From contig CAJURZ010000001.1 of the NCBI GenBank assembly GCA_910588905.1, positions 1-64,000 on the forward strand: DNA of 64,000 bases, read 5' to 3'. The notes beneath the pieces were generated by a model. That model ran no database searches. It was not told the origin of the DNA and worked only from the letters and a program-made list of their open reading frames with translations. This DNA comes from an uncultured Eggerthellaceae bacterium. GTDB taxonomy: Bacteria > Actinomycetota > Coriobacteriia > Coriobacteriales > Eggerthellaceae. Below, piece by piece: positions 34,117 to 43,502 of the stretch (positions within the stretch are counted from its first letter, which is position 1; the number at the start of each line of letters is the position of its first letter). A program made the translations under genes and the position numbers.

Positions 34117-34938
34117 TTGACCGAATTGGTGAACACCCATTGTCATACCGGATTCTGCGGCCATGGGGAAGGGGAGGTGGAAGCCTACGTTGCCGAAGCC
34201 GAACGTTGCGGCCTGACCACGCTGGCCTTCACGGATCACTTCCCGCTCTCTGCCGCCTTCGACCCCGTTGGCTATCTCTCGGTGCCTTCAGAGCAGCTGC
34301 CCCTCTATGAGCAGGCTGTTCTGGATGCAAGGAGCGCTCATCCGAGCTTGGATATCCTCTTGGGCATAGAGCTTGACTATCTGGGGCAAGATGAGGATCG
34401 GGACTTGAAGGCCATGGGCTTGGATCGGTTCGACCTGATCCTCGGGTCCGTCCATTTCGTGGATCGTTGGCCTTTCGATGACCCGGCTCAACGGGACCGC
34501 TGGGAAGAGCCGGGAGCAACGGATGTCATCTGGCGCCGCTACATTGAGCTCTGGTGCCAGGCGGCAGCGGATGATTCCCTTCCTTTCCATATCATGTCCC
34601 ATCCTGACCTCGCGAAGAAATTCGACCGCTACCCCTCGTTCGCCTTGGAGCCTCTCTACGAGCAGATGGCTGAAGCGGCTCGAGCGGGAGGGCGGATGAT
34701 AGAGCTCAACACCTCTGGGTCCTATTATGCCTGCGAAGAGCCCTTTCCCGCTCCTGCCCTTCTGGCTGCTTTCGCTCGAGCGGAGGTGCCTTGTACGGTG
34801 GGGACGGATGCCCATCTGCCTGCGAATGTGGCTCGAGATATCCGCCGAGGCTATCGGCTGATGCAAGAAGCAGGTTACAACTGCGTGACCGTACCCACTT
34901 CCACGGGAGATAGGCGTAGCATCTCCTTAGACCGATAA
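34117..34938 (+). CDS. PHP-domain phosphatase, probable histidinol-phosphatase
   Basis: A 273-residue PHP-superfamily metal hydrolase. The metal-binding motifs are visible: NTHCHTGFCGHGEGEVEAYV, FTDHFPLS, GIELDYL, LGSVHFVDRW, HPDLAKKF and GTDAHLP. The closest match by eye is the HisJ-type histidinol-phosphatase, which makes histidinol; other PHP phosphatases cannot be excluded, as no other his gene is nearby. The start is a TTG at 34117, four bases after the preceding stop, with GGAAGGG upstream. Confidence 0.82.
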   Translation: MTELVNTHCHTGFCGHGEGEVEAYVAEAERCGLTTLAFTDHFPLSAAFDPVGYLSVPSEQLPLYEQAVLDARSAHPSLDILLGIELDYLGQDEDRDLKAMGLDRFDLILGSVHFVDRWPFDDPAQRDRWEEPGATDVIWRRYIELWCQAAADDSLPFHIMSHPDLAKKFDRYPSFALEPLYEQMAEAARAGGRMIELNTSGSYYACEEPFPAPALLAAFARAEVPCTVGTDAHLPANVARDIRRGYRLMQEAGYNCVTVPTSTGDRRSISLDR

Positions 34939-34970
34939 AGCACACTTCATGCGCGAGCAAGGAGCTTCCC

Positions 34971-35939
34971 ATGGCCAAGGATAAGAAAGACAAGAGGTCC
35001 GCCAAGTCCGCTTCCAAAGGGGAGAATCGGCCGAAGAAGGCAGCGCGGGCTCTCACAGCTGCTACGGATGCTCTGGTGAAGCAGGGCTCTCGCATCCTAG
35101 CCAAGTCCGATAAGGTGCGCACCATAGGTGCGCTTGAACAGCAGCTGTTGAAGCTCTTTCCCGCTGACACCGCTGAGAGCTGGGACAGGTGCGGCCTGTT
35201 GGTGGGGGAGCGTGCCCTGCCCATCACCAAGGTAGCCATCACGCTGGACCCCACGGTGGACGCCATCGAAGAGGCAGCGAAGGCAGGGGCTAACGTGCTC
35301 CTCACCCATCATCCTGCCTATCTGGACCCGCCGGCCTCCTTCGCTCCTGAACGATCCGTTGCCCTCTCGCCCGGCGCCGGTGTCTTCGCGGCCATCCGCT
35401 CGGGTGTGGCCCTCATGGCCTTCCATACTTCCCTTGATGTCAGCAAGCAGGCCCAGGTCATCCTCCCGAAGCTTCTGGGGCTCAGCTATACGGGGAAGGT
35501 GCTCGCGCCTTTGGAGAAGCGCCCTGCCCTTGGTTACGGCCAGGTCTGCAAGGTGAGCACTGAAGGCGGCAAGCCGGAGGCGCTTGCCCATATCGCTGCG
35601 CGCTGCACTTCCGTGTTCGGACGGGCGCCCCGGGTGTGGGGTAGCTTCAGCTCCACCGTGGCCCGGGTCGTTTGCGCTACGGGAAGCGCAGGCTCTTTGG
35701 GCAAGCAGGCCTTGGCAGCAGGCGTTGACTGCTTGATCTGCGGAGAGGTCAAGTACCATGAGGCCCTCGAGTTCTCTGAGGCCGGGCTCTGCATCATCGA
35801 GCTGGGTCACGATCTGAGCGAATTCCCCCTCACGGCGGTGTTGGCTGATGCTACGGCCAGCTTCGGGCTCTCCTCGGAGGATATCGTCATCCTAGATCAA
35901 ACGGAGCGCTGGTCTTATCCAGAGAGCATTCGCCTATAG
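34971..35939 (+). CDS. Nif3-like dinuclear metal centre protein with Lys-rich N-terminus
   Basis: A 322-residue member of the Nif3/YbgI (GTP cyclohydrolase 1 type 2-like) family. The core starts around residue 52 with LEQQLLKLFPADTAESWDRCGL, then NVLLTHHPAYLDPP with the metal-binding HH, and FHTSLDV; the C-terminal VDCLICGEVKYHEAL and ELGHDLSE complete the metal site. The first ~50 residues are Lys/Ala/Ser-rich (DKKDKRSAKSASKG), absent from typical members and probably disordered. The biochemical role of the family is unsettled. Followed by the zinc-ribbon gene, a frequent neighbour of Nif3. Confidence 0.88.
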   Translation: MAKDKKDKRSAKSASKGENRPKKAARALTAATDALVKQGSRILAKSDKVRTIGALEQQLLKLFPADTAESWDRCGLLVGERALPITKVAITLDPTVDAIEEAAKAGANVLLTHHPAYLDPPASFAPERSVALSPGAGVFAAIRSGVALMAFHTSLDVSKQAQVILPKLLGLSYTGKVLAPLEKRPALGYGQVCKVSTEGGKPEALAHIAARCTSVFGRAPRVWGSFSSTVARVVCATGSAGSLGKQALAAGVDCLICGEVKYHEALEFSEAGLCIIELGHDLSEFPLTAVLADATASFGLSSEDIVILDQTERWSYPESIRL

Positions 35940-36020
35940 CGTTGCCCATCCGCACGACTCGCGCGATCGTTTGCGCTAGAATTGGGTGCAGTGATGCTTC
36001 CGTTCGCGAAAGGTGGAATC

Positions 36021-36743
36021 GTGCAGGCAACCCCCACAGAGATCCAATCCTTGCTCGCGGCACAGCAAGCTGACTTCAATATCATGCACATGACCCGGGA
36101 TCTGGAAGAGCTTCCCCAGCGGCAGGTCATCTTGGAGTGTCGCACCAAGCGTGCTGCCCTTGAGGACAAGGCTGCCAAGATCGGCTCCCTCAAGAAAGAG
36201 TCAGCCAAGAAGCGCACCCGCGTTCAGGACGAGGACGCCTCTCTGGAGAAGAAGGAGAAGGGAGTCCAGGCGGCCATCGAAGCAGCGGGTGGTGATTATC
36301 GTAACGTCGAGGCGCGTACCAAAGAGCTGGATGGCATCTTCCGTCGCCGTCAAGTGCTGGCAGAGGAGATGGCCCAGATAGATGCCGAGCACGCCAAGAT
36401 CCTGGCACTGGAAGAGCAGGTCATCGGTGCTTTGGATGCCCTGGATACCACCGAAGCCCAAGCAACCGATGAGTTCAAGCGCGAGGGGGGGCGTCTCAAG
36501 ACGGACATCTCCCAGGCATCCGCTGAGCGCGATCAGCTCCTTGATGCCATCAGCGCGGAATTGGCCGACGCCTACCGAGACACCTCTGAGCGCATGGGGT
36601 GCGTGGTGGTAGGCAAGCTGGAGGGCAGCCGCTGCGGGGTGTGCCGGGCAGGTATCGATCCGGGGCGTCTGATAGAGCTGCGCTCCCAGGCCCCGGTGGC
36701 CTTCTGCCCCATCTGCAAGCGTCTGCTCATCCTAGAGGGTTAG
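36021..36743 (+). CDS. coiled-coil protein with C4 zinc ribbon
   Basis: A 240-residue protein with long helices (about residues 10-175, rich in Glu/Lys/Ala heptads) and a C-terminal zinc ribbon with two CxxC pairs, SRCGVCRAGI and FCPICKRLL. This is the conserved family (DUF164-like) usually adjacent to nif3; a nucleic-acid-binding role has been suggested for it. The GTG at 36021 is chosen: AAAGGTGG precedes it with good spacing, and TAGAAT at 35977-35982 could be a -10 element. An ATG at 35994 adds nine residues but would lie almost at the transcript start. Confidence 0.85.
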   Translation: MQATPTEIQSLLAAQQADFNIMHMTRDLEELPQRQVILECRTKRAALEDKAAKIGSLKKESAKKRTRVQDEDASLEKKEKGVQAAIEAAGGDYRNVEARTKELDGIFRRRQVLAEEMAQIDAEHAKILALEEQVIGALDALDTTEAQATDEFKREGGRLKTDISQASAERDQLLDAISAELADAYRDTSERMGCVVVGKLEGSRCGVCRAGIDPGRLIELRSQAPVAFCPICKRLLILEG

Positions 36744-36777
36744 AGCGCCTTCGCTCCTGCTGAGAGCGTTGACATGA

Positions 36778-36803
36778 GAAAGGCCCCCATCCGGGGGCCT
36801 TTT
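36778..36803. terminator. intrinsic terminator between the zinc-ribbon gene and rpmB
   Basis: AGGCCCCC (36781-36788) pairs with GGGGGCCT (36793-36800) around ATCC, with AA before and TTT after, so it works on both strands for the two convergent genes. Confidence 0.85.
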
Positions 36804-36839
36804 CGATGCTTCTTCGAGATGCTAGGGCGGTGGGCGATC

Positions 36840-37031
36840 CTAGGCGCGCTCCACCTTCCCGGCCTTCATGCAGCTGGTGCAAACGCGAGCCTTGCGCACA
36901 TGGCCGTTCTTGTCCTTGATGGTGACCTTCTGCACATTGGGCCTGAAGATCCTGTTCGTGACCCTATGGGAGTGGCTCACGTTGTGCCCGAATGAAGGCT
37001 TCTTACCGCAGACTTCGCATACCTGTGACAT
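36840..37031 (-). CDS. rpmB: ribosomal protein L28, zinc-binding form
   Basis: A 63-residue L28 of the large subunit: MSQVCEVCGKKPSFGHNVSH, RIFRPNVQKV and VCTSCMKAGKV. The two CxxC pairs (C5-x-x-C8 and C52-x-x-C55 region) form a zinc ribbon, the so-called C+ type; in organisms with a second copy the C- form is induced under zinc limitation, but only this one is seen here. It is divergent from the Asp23 gene. Confidence 0.95.
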   Translation of the reverse strand: MSQVCEVCGKKPSFGHNVSHSHRVTNRIFRPNVQKVTIKDKNGHVRKARVCTSCMKAGKVERA

Positions 37032-37283
37032 AGCTTGCTCCTATTTGCTCTCAGGGGTGAACCTGTTCGGTTTACAACAGCAGCAGCAAACTATAGCACA
37101 TATCTTGGGTGGGATGCCAATGTCTTCATGGCTTCGGTTCGATGGGCCGGAGGATGCGCCTGTCTTCCTTGCGCTATACTAGCTTGAACAAAGGCATCAG
37201 ATGATGGCTTATCGTCCGTTGCCCATCAATAGACACCCTACGACCTCGCTTGGTTGCGGGTTCAAGTTGGAGAAAGGAGCATC

Positions 37284-37628
37284 ATGGCAGAGAGGGTCCT
37301 CGGAGAACTGCATGTTGCCAATGATGTCCTCGCGGATATAGTGGGCTACGCTGCCCTGGAATGCTATGGAGTAGTGGGCATGACGGCCCCCAATGCAGCA
37401 GATGGATTCGCCAAGCTGCTCCCTGCCTCGCGCTTGCGCCGCGGCATCGTGGTCACTCCCCAGGAGGAGGGGATCAAGGTAGAGCTCTACGTGGTGATCG
37501 AATACGGCACTAATATCTCCACGGTGTCCCAGAACCTCTCCGATCAAGTGAAGTTCGCCCTCAACGAGTATGCACAGGTTCCCATCAGCGAGGTCATCGT
37601 GCATGTTCAAGATATCAAGGTCAGATAG
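37284..37628 (+). CDS. Asp23/Gls24-family envelope stress protein
   Basis: A 114-residue member of the Asp23 family. Residues 3-35 (VLGELHVANDVLADIVGYAA then CYGVVGMT) and the C-terminal VELYVVIEYGTNISTVSQNL and ISEVIVHVQDIKV show the typical pattern. The protein is cytosolic and often peripherally associated with the membrane. The rpmB / asp23 / DhaL-protein / recG order is conserved across Gram-positive genomes. The ATG at 37284 has GAAAGGAG upstream; the frame is open earlier without homology. Confidence 0.9.
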   Translation: MAERVLGELHVANDVLADIVGYAALECYGVVGMTAPNAADGFAKLLPASRLRRGIVVTPQEEGIKVELYVVIEYGTNISTVSQNLSDQVKFALNEYAQVPISEVIVHVQDIKVR

Positions 37629-37697
37629 CCTGTCCTAGATCGTCTGATGCAGATGCATCTCGTCACGGCTCACGCCCCCCATTAGGAGAATCCCCTC

Positions 37698-39329
37698 ATG
37701 CTCAAGACCTATGAACCTGCCCAGATCCTCAACGCCATCGCCAGTGCCTCGGCTGCCCTCACCCAGCGCAAGGAAGAGATCAACCGTTTGAATGTCTTCC
37801 CGGTCCCCGATGGGGATACGGGTACCAACATGTCGCTCACCATAGAGAGCGTGGTCAACAACCTGCGCTCCCTCGGCTCAGATGCCGACGGTCAGGCGGT
37901 GCGCAAGGCCATCATCCAGGGTGCGCTCATGGGAGCCCGGGGCAATTCCGGTGTCATCACCTCCCAGATCCTCCGCGGCCTCTGCGAGGGGAGCGAAGGG
38001 CTGGATCAGTTCGACACCGAGACCATAGCCGCTTCCTTCCAGAAGGCTGAAGAGGTGGCCTTCCAGGCAGTGCGCAAGCCCGTGGAGGGTACCATCCTCA
38101 CGGTGCTGAGAGATACGGCCAAGGCGGCGAAGGATGCTGCCGCTTTGGGGCTTGATACGGATGCGGCCATGGAGGCCATCGTGTCTGAGGCCTATGCCTC
38201 CGTGCAGCGCACGCCAGACTTCCTCGCAGTGCTCAAGGAGAACGGCGTGGTGGATGCAGGTGGCTTCGGCTTGGCCATCCTCTTGGATTCCTTCGCCGCT
38301 GCGCTTTTGGGGAAGGCTCCCTTGGACATCGAGGACATCACCCTTGGGGGCGCCTTCGGTCCCAAGGTGGAGATAGAGCAGATCAATGATTGGGAGGGGT
38401 CGGAATACCGCTATTGCAATGAGTTCCTGGTGGATTCTGACACCCTCGACCCTGAAGCGGCTCTTGATTTCCTACAGACCATGGGGGATTGCGAACTGTG
38501 CGTAGGGGCCTCCCCGAAGTTCAAGGTGCATGTCCATTCCAACACCCCCGACCAGGTGCTCAAGTACTTCTTGAGCCAGGGGCAGATCTCTGAGGTGCAT
38601 ATCCACAACATGGACCTGCAATCCCAGGATAGGGTGAGCAAGATAGCCTCTGAGCAGCGAGAAGAGCGCAAGCCCTTAGGATTCGTAGCTGTGGCGGCCG
38701 GAGAAGGGACGCGCAAGATCCTGGAGAGCCAAGGGGTGGATATCGTCGTCTCGGGCGGCCAGACCATGAATCCTTCCACCAAGGACCTGCTGGAAGCCGT
38801 AGGGAAGGTGAACGCGGATGCGGTCATCATCCTTCCGAACAACTCCAACATCATCATGGCTGCTGAGAGTGCCTGCACCCTCTCTGAGAAGGATTGCGGC
38901 GTGGTTCCCACCAAGAGCGTCCCGCAGGCTTTCGCGGCTCTCTTCGCCGTGGATGAGGATGCCAGCCTTGAGGAGAACGTGGCTGCCATGGCAGAAGCGG
39001 CTCAAGAGGTGAAGACCGGTGAGGTGACCATCGCCATCAAGGATTCGAAGGATTCTTTGGGTAACCCCATCCATAGCGGAGATGTCATCGGCATCGCAGG
39101 CGGTTCCATCGATGCAGTGGCCCAAGACGTGAACAGCGCGGTGATGCAGCTCCTGGGCAAGATGGATGCGGCGGATGCGGACATCATGACGATCCTGGCG
39201 GGTCAGGATCTGAGCGATGCTCAGTTGGAGCAGCTGGAAGCCGCTATCCAGGATGCCTATCCTGACTTGGAGATGGATATCCAAGACGGTGGGCAGCCGC
39301 TTTATCCCGTTGTCTTCTCCCTTGAATAG
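37698..39329 (+). CDS. DhaL-domain fatty-acid kinase-like protein (FakA/YloV type)
   Basis: A 543-residue protein. The N-terminal DhaL (Dak2) ATP-binding domain has INRLNVFPVPDGDTGTNMSL with the Mg-binding aspartates and GALMGARGNSGVI (about residues 75-90). The C-terminal half carries VAVAAGEGTRKILES, VSGGQTMNPSTKDLLEA and ILPNNSNIIMAAE, as in FakA. FakA phosphorylates fatty acids bound to a FakB partner for phospholipid synthesis; no FakB gene is nearby. It shares its place between asp23 and recG with the Firmicutes homologues. Confidence 0.92.
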   Translation: MLKTYEPAQILNAIASASAALTQRKEEINRLNVFPVPDGDTGTNMSLTIESVVNNLRSLGSDADGQAVRKAIIQGALMGARGNSGVITSQILRGLCEGSEGLDQFDTETIAASFQKAEEVAFQAVRKPVEGTILTVLRDTAKAAKDAAALGLDTDAAMEAIVSEAYASVQRTPDFLAVLKENGVVDAGGFGLAILLDSFAAALLGKAPLDIEDITLGGAFGPKVEIEQINDWEGSEYRYCNEFLVDSDTLDPEAALDFLQTMGDCELCVGASPKFKVHVHSNTPDQVLKYFLSQGQISEVHIHNMDLQSQDRVSKIASEQREERKPLGFVAVAAGEGTRKILESQGVDIVVSGGQTMNPSTKDLLEAVGKVNADAVIILPNNSNIIMAAESACTLSEKDCGVVPTKSVPQAFAALFAVDEDASLEENVAAMAEAAQEVKTGEVTIAIKDSKDSLGNPIHSGDVIGIAGGSIDAVAQDVNSAVMQLLGKMDAADADIMTILAGQDLSDAQLEQLEAAIQDAYPDLEMDIQDGGQPLYPVVFSLE

Positions 39330-39387
39330 CTCTCGGAGGCTTTCAGGGGATCCAGGAAGCCCCGATAGGCTCGAGGCTACGCTCGCC

Positions 39388-41517
39388 TTGAGCTCATCGG
39401 TCACCTCTATCAAAGGTGTCTCATCGGCGCGCGCTCAGGCTCTGGCGAAGCTGGGCATCCGCACCGTACGGGATCTGCTGACCCATTTCCCCCGACGCTA
39501 TCTTGACCTCTCCCGCGTATGCACCATATCCCAGGCACCCATCGCCAGCGTCTGCACCATCGCGTGCGTGATAGACCGCGTCACTCCCAAGCGCACGCGC
39601 ACCCGTCTTTCCATCGTGGAGCTGGACGTGCGGGACGCTACCGGGGTCATGACCGTCACCTTCTTCCATATGCCTTGGCTGGCAAAGCGCTTCAAGCCTG
39701 GCATGAGGCTGGCGATATCCGGCAAAGTGGCTGATGGCTATGATTTCAAGCAGATGACCAATCCTTATTTCGAGGAACTGGAGGACGAGGGCATCTCCGG
39801 TAAGGTGCTGGCGATCCATCCGGCATCGGGAAAGCTCACCGTTGGGGTGATCCGCAAGATCGTAGAGGCGGCTTTGGATGAGACCCGCGGCATGCTCGAT
39901 CCCCTCCCTGCCTCGATCAGGGATGAGCGCAACCTCATCTCCCGCGGTGCGGCCCTTGAGCGCATCCATCGTCCGCGCACCATGGATGATATCCCTCAGG
40001 CCAAGGAGCGCTTGATCTACGAGGAAGTGCTCTGCCTTCAGCTATACCTCATGCAGCAAGGAAGCCGTGAGCCGAAGGGTGGTGCGGTCTGGCAGCATGC
40101 CACGGACGGTCCCCGTGTCCGCAGCTTGCACCAGTGCCTGCCCTTCGAGCTGACCCAGGACCAATCCCGAACCATCCAGGAGCTCTTCGCAGCCATGGCT
40201 GCGAAGCGGGCGGCTGATCACATGGTCTTAGGGGATGTGGGCACAGGCAAGACCATCGTGGCCGCTTTCGGCATGGCAGCTGCAGCGGATAGCGGCGGTC
40301 AATCCCTGCTCATGGCGCCTACGGAGATCCTGGCCCAGCAGCATGCCAAGACCTTAGGTCCGCTCTTCGACCAAGCGGGCATCTCCTGGGGGCTCCTCAC
40401 GGGCTCCACGCCAGCTCCTGAGCGCAAGCGTCTCTTGACCTCCTTCGCTGACGGAGAACTCGATACACTCATCGGCACCCATGCGCTCATCGAGGATGAT
40501 GTGGTGGCCCGAAGCCTCTCCTTCGTGGTGATCGATGAGCAGCAGCGCTTCGGGGTGGGCCAGCGAGCGAAGCTCTTGGACAAGGGGGATGCGCCAGATG
40601 CCCTCTATATGACGGCTACTCCCATCCCGCGCAGCCTGGCGCTCACCCTGTTCGGCAACCTCACTTGCTCCTATCTGCGCCAGAAGCCCCGAAGAGGATC
40701 CCGCCGCGAGACCTTCGCCTTGGAGCGCCGCCAGCGGGGCGTGGCCTATGATGCTGCCCAAGAGGCCCTGGAGCGGGGAGAACGCGTCTATGTGGTCTGT
40801 CCGCTGGTGGGCAAGGGGGAGGAGAAGCGCCCCAAGCGCCAGGCGGGAGATGAGGACGAAGCCTACCATCCGGATATCCTGATAGAGGATGAAGGGGACT
40901 TCGACGCTCACGACGGCACCTCTGCCATCGCGGAGGCGCGTCGCTTGGCCTCTACGGTGTTCGCTGCCTATGAGGTGGGCCTGCTCCACGGTGGCATGAC
41001 ATCGGAAGAGAAGCGCCAGGCCATGGATGCCTTCGTCTCCGGGGAAGTGCAGGTTTTGGTCACCACCACGGTGATCGAGGTGGGTGTGGATGTGCCTGAG
41101 GCCACGGTGATGATCGTGGAGGATGCGGATCGCTTCGGTCTCTCCCAGCTCCATCAATTGCGGGGGCGGGTAGGGCGCGCTGATCTGGATGCCCAGGTGT
41201 ATCTGGTGTCCTCGAGCGCGCAACCTGCCGCGCTCACGCGTCTAGCGGCCCTCGTCCAGAGCGATGACGGTTTCCAGATCGCAGGCTATGACCTGTCCCT
41301 GCGCCGCGAGGGGGATATCCTGGGGAACAAGCAATCGGGAACCAGCGCGCTCAAGCTGGTGAACGTGATCAAGGATGCAGCGCTCATCGAAGCGGCCCAT
41401 GAGGATGCCCGGGCCATCCTCGAAGCTGATCCTGATCTGGCAGGGGAGGACGTGGCGGCCCTTGCCCATGAGGTACGGATGATGTTCGCTGAGGAAGGGA
41501 TGGTGAGCGGCGGATGA
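39388..41517 (+). CDS. recG: ATP-dependent DNA helicase RecG
   Basis: A 709-residue branch-migration helicase that rescues stalled forks. The wedge domain begins SIKGVSSARAQALAKLGI and includes LLTHFPRRYLDLS; the helicase motifs are LGDVGTGKTIVAAF (Walker A), VIDEQQRFGVGQR (Walker B), MTATPIPRSLALTLFG and QLRGRVGR. The frame stays open far upstream into the previous gene, and no ATG or GTG lies between the end of that gene and the homology; the TTG at 39388 is the best-placed start, giving LSSSVTSIKGV, although its ribosome-binding site (GAGG, about 12 bases away) is poor. The TTG at 39322 is the alternative. Confidence 0.92.
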   Translation: MSSSVTSIKGVSSARAQALAKLGIRTVRDLLTHFPRRYLDLSRVCTISQAPIASVCTIACVIDRVTPKRTRTRLSIVELDVRDATGVMTVTFFHMPWLAKRFKPGMRLAISGKVADGYDFKQMTNPYFEELEDEGISGKVLAIHPASGKLTVGVIRKIVEAALDETRGMLDPLPASIRDERNLISRGAALERIHRPRTMDDIPQAKERLIYEEVLCLQLYLMQQGSREPKGGAVWQHATDGPRVRSLHQCLPFELTQDQSRTIQELFAAMAAKRAADHMVLGDVGTGKTIVAAFGMAAAADSGGQSLLMAPTEILAQQHAKTLGPLFDQAGISWGLLTGSTPAPERKRLLTSFADGELDTLIGTHALIEDDVVARSLSFVVIDEQQRFGVGQRAKLLDKGDAPDALYMTATPIPRSLALTLFGNLTCSYLRQKPRRGSRRETFALERRQRGVAYDAAQEALERGERVYVVCPLVGKGEEKRPKRQAGDEDEAYHPDILIEDEGDFDAHDGTSAIAEARRLASTVFAAYEVGLLHGGMTSEEKRQAMDAFVSGEVQVLVTTTVIEVGVDVPEATVMIVEDADRFGLSQLHQLRGRVGRADLDAQVYLVSSSAQPAALTRLAALVQSDDGFQIAGYDLSLRREGDILGNKQSGTSALKLVNVIKDAALIEAAHEDARAILEADPDLAGEDVAALAHEVRMMFAEEGMVSGG

Positions 41518-42092
41518 CGGGTGCTCTGAGGATCGTGGCGGGAAGCTTCGGGGGTCGGCTCATCGGCTGTCCGGCAGACGTGGCGCGTCCCACTACCGAT
41601 CGCGTGCGAGAGGCTCTGGCCAGTTCGGTGATCAGCTTGCTCGGTGGTCTGGAAGGGGTTTCGGTCTGTGACGCTTTCGCGGGGTCGGGGGCGTTGGGGT
41701 TGGAGATGCTCTCCCGAGGAGCGCGTCACGTGCAGTTCTTCGACCAGGGGAAGGGACCGCTGGATTGCGTTCGTTCCAATCTGGCATTGGTCGATGCGGA
41801 GGACAGGGGGGATGTCCTGCGTCGGGACGTGCTCGCTCAGGGCGTAGGAGGTCCGTTCGCTCCCTATGGGCTGCTCTTGCTGGACCCGCCCTATGCCACC
41901 GCTCCCGATGATGTGGCCGAGCTGATCCTGCGAGCCGGGCGCGAGGGTGCGCTCGTGGATGATGCGCTCATCGTCTATGAGCGGGCTGCCTCATCTGCTG
42001 GTCTTCCTGAGGTAGCGGGCCTTTGCGGCATCCGCCAGAAGCGCTACGGCAAGACAGCCCTTGACTACCTGTCATGGAGCCGTTGCGCCTAA
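41514..42092 (+). CDS. rsmD: 16S rRNA (guanine966-N2)-methyltransferase
   Basis: A 192-residue SAM-dependent methyltransferase. RIVAGSFGGRLIGCP and RPTTDRVREALASSV are the RsmD N-terminal motifs, CDAFAGSGALGLEMLSRGA binds SAM, and LLLDPPYAT is the catalytic NPPY-type motif. It overlaps recG by four bases (ATGA). The coaD gene that often follows rsmD is absent here; the next gene has its own promoter. Confidence 0.93.
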   Translation: MTGALRIVAGSFGGRLIGCPADVARPTTDRVREALASSVISLLGGLEGVSVCDAFAGSGALGLEMLSRGARHVQFFDQGKGPLDCVRSNLALVDAEDRGDVLRRDVLAQGVGGPFAPYGLLLLDPPYATAPDDVAELILRAGREGALVDDALIVYERAASSAGLPEVAGLCGIRQKRYGKTALDYLSWSRCA

Positions 42093-42107
42093 GGGCGCCC
42101 CTGTGCT

Positions 42108-42136
42108 TTGAGACTTCGGGGTGTCCATGTTAGAAT
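42108..42136 (+). promoter_or_regulatory. sigma-70-type promoter downstream of rsmD
   Basis: TTGAGA (42108-42113) and TAGAAT (42131-42136) are exactly 17 bases apart. It would give a transcript with a leader of about 95 bases for the coiled-coil gene at 42240. Confidence 0.65.
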
Positions 42137-42239
42137 CTCTTGTCCGTCTGCTACTATGCATGGGCAGACGCAAGACCACGCTTGAGGCAACGGGCTTTCG
42201 CGAATGAGCCTTCGCAAAGGCGTTCAAGGAAGGACTGAT

Positions 42240-42710
42240 ATGGACGAGACAGGAGTATTGGGGCTTCTTGAGGAGCTGTCCATACTGCTGGAAGACTCTA
42301 AGACGGTTTTCGGCAAGAGCAACATGAGACAGGTGGATATCTCCGCCGCCTTTGAGATCATGGATGAGATCCGTGATATCTTCCCTGGGGAATTCGCCCA
42401 GGCTCGCCAGATCGTGCGGGAGCGCCAGGCTCTTCTGGAAGATGCCGAGGACGAGGCGAACCGCCTCATCGAAGATGCGCGGAGCCAGGCTATGACCATC
42501 GCCTCGGAGCAGGAGATCGTCCGTATCTCCCAACAGCAGGCGGAGACCATCATGGCTGATGCCCGTGAGCTCGAGCGCGAGACGCGGGCGGGTGCCGAAG
42601 ACTATGCTGATGAGGTCTTCGGTCATGTGGAGCAGAGCCTGGACAACGTGTTATCCCAGGTTCGTCGGGTTCGGGACCGCCTGAACTCGAACTCCATGAG
42701 CCCTCGCTAG
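42240..42710 (+). CDS. coiled-coil protein, DivIVA/ATP-synthase-b-like
   Basis: A 156-residue, nearly all-helical and highly charged protein without a signal or membrane segment. The middle (about residues 60-135: EDAEDEANRLIEDARSQAMT) has the heptad pattern of DivIVA-like or ATP synthase subunit b-like coiled coils; annotation pipelines often give it such names. Residues 10-40 form a conserved-looking head (LLEELSILLEDSKTVFGKSN). Function unknown. ATG 42240 is preceded by AGGAAGGAC. It lies between rsmD and yceD, where such proteins are common in actinobacteria. Confidence 0.7.
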   Translation: MDETGVLGLLEELSILLEDSKTVFGKSNMRQVDISAAFEIMDEIRDIFPGEFAQARQIVRERQALLEDAEDEANRLIEDARSQAMTIASEQEIVRISQQQAETIMADARELERETRAGAEDYADEVFGHVEQSLDNVLSQVRRVRDRLNSNSMSPR

Positions 42711-42790
42711 CCTGATCTGACAGAGGTATCGGTGAGCCGTCTGCGTCCTGCGCGGGCGGCTTGCCTGTCCTTTGAGAGGAGATGCATCCC

Positions 42791-43327
42791 ATGGAACCAG
42801 TGAAGATCCACATTCCCTCAGAGCTCTTCGAGCCAGCTGAGACCCAGACCTTCAAGGGCGCTGCAGAGCTGGGTGCGGTCACGGTGGGGGCTGATGGGTA
42901 CCATTTCGCAGAACCCTGCACGTGGGTCGTGGAAGTGACGAATACCGGTGGGGCGTTGCTCTTGCGGGGCAACGTGCAAGCGGAGGGCATCTGCGCTTGC
43001 TCCCGCTGCCTGGAAGAGGCCTCCATCTCCTTCGATGGCATCATCGAGGGTTACTTCGTGATATCCACCGAAGGCTGCGATGATGACCTGGAGGCGGATG
43101 AGTTCGACCTCTTGCCCGAGGATCACGACATAGACCTCGCTCCCCTCATCCTGCAAGGGTTGCTCCTGGATGCACCAGCCCAACCGCTCTGCCAGGAGGG
43201 GTGCAAGGGGATCTGCCCGATGTGCGGCCATGATCTGAATAAGGGGGAGTGCGCCTGTGTTAAGGAAGACGGTTTCGCTGATGCGGCGAATCCCTTCGCC
43301 GTCCTGAAGGACCTGGATCTCTCCTAG
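42791..43327 (+). CDS. YceD/DUF177-family protein
   Basis: A 178-residue protein of the YceD family encoded just before rpmF, its conserved position in most bacteria. The core has GNVQAEGICACSRCLEEAS with two cysteines, an acidic stretch (DDDLEADEFDLLPEDHDIDL) and the C-terminal CQEGCKGICPMCGHDLNKGEC, which is likely to bind metal. The family is implicated in 23S rRNA accumulation and L32 incorporation in other organisms. The start at 42791 is preferred to 42782 for spacing to GAGAGGAG. Confidence 0.88.
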   Translation: MEPVKIHIPSELFEPAETQTFKGAAELGAVTVGADGYHFAEPCTWVVEVTNTGGALLLRGNVQAEGICACSRCLEEASISFDGIIEGYFVISTEGCDDDLEADEFDLLPEDHDIDLAPLILQGLLLDAPAQPLCQEGCKGICPMCGHDLNKGECACVKEDGFADAANPFAVLKDLDLS

Positions 43328-43388
43328 GATACGTTGCAGGTATTCAGGCCGGATAGCTTGGGACGTGCTCCCATTGCGCTAAATCTCC

Positions 43389-43417
43389 TTGAACAGGCAC
43401 TGATGCTTTGCTAAAAT
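43389..43417 (+). promoter_or_regulatory. sigma-70-type promoter upstream of rpmF
   Basis: TTGAAC (43389-43394) and TAAAAT (43412-43417) are separated by 17 bases in the 175-base gap after the YceD gene. It would drive rpmF-plsX-rnc-smc and perhaps on to ffh. Confidence 0.65.
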
Positions 43418-43502
43418 CAAACGTCGCGTGTGAATAAGCGAACATGCAGGGGCGCGTAGCTCATGAAAGCGTCTCGGCTGAAGGAAAAAAGGAGCAAGGA
43501 AC

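Noticed and set aside
39217..39387. N-terminal extension of recG reaching back into the DhaL gene
   Set aside because: The first ~57 codons lie mostly within the previous gene's coding sequence and show no RecG similarity.
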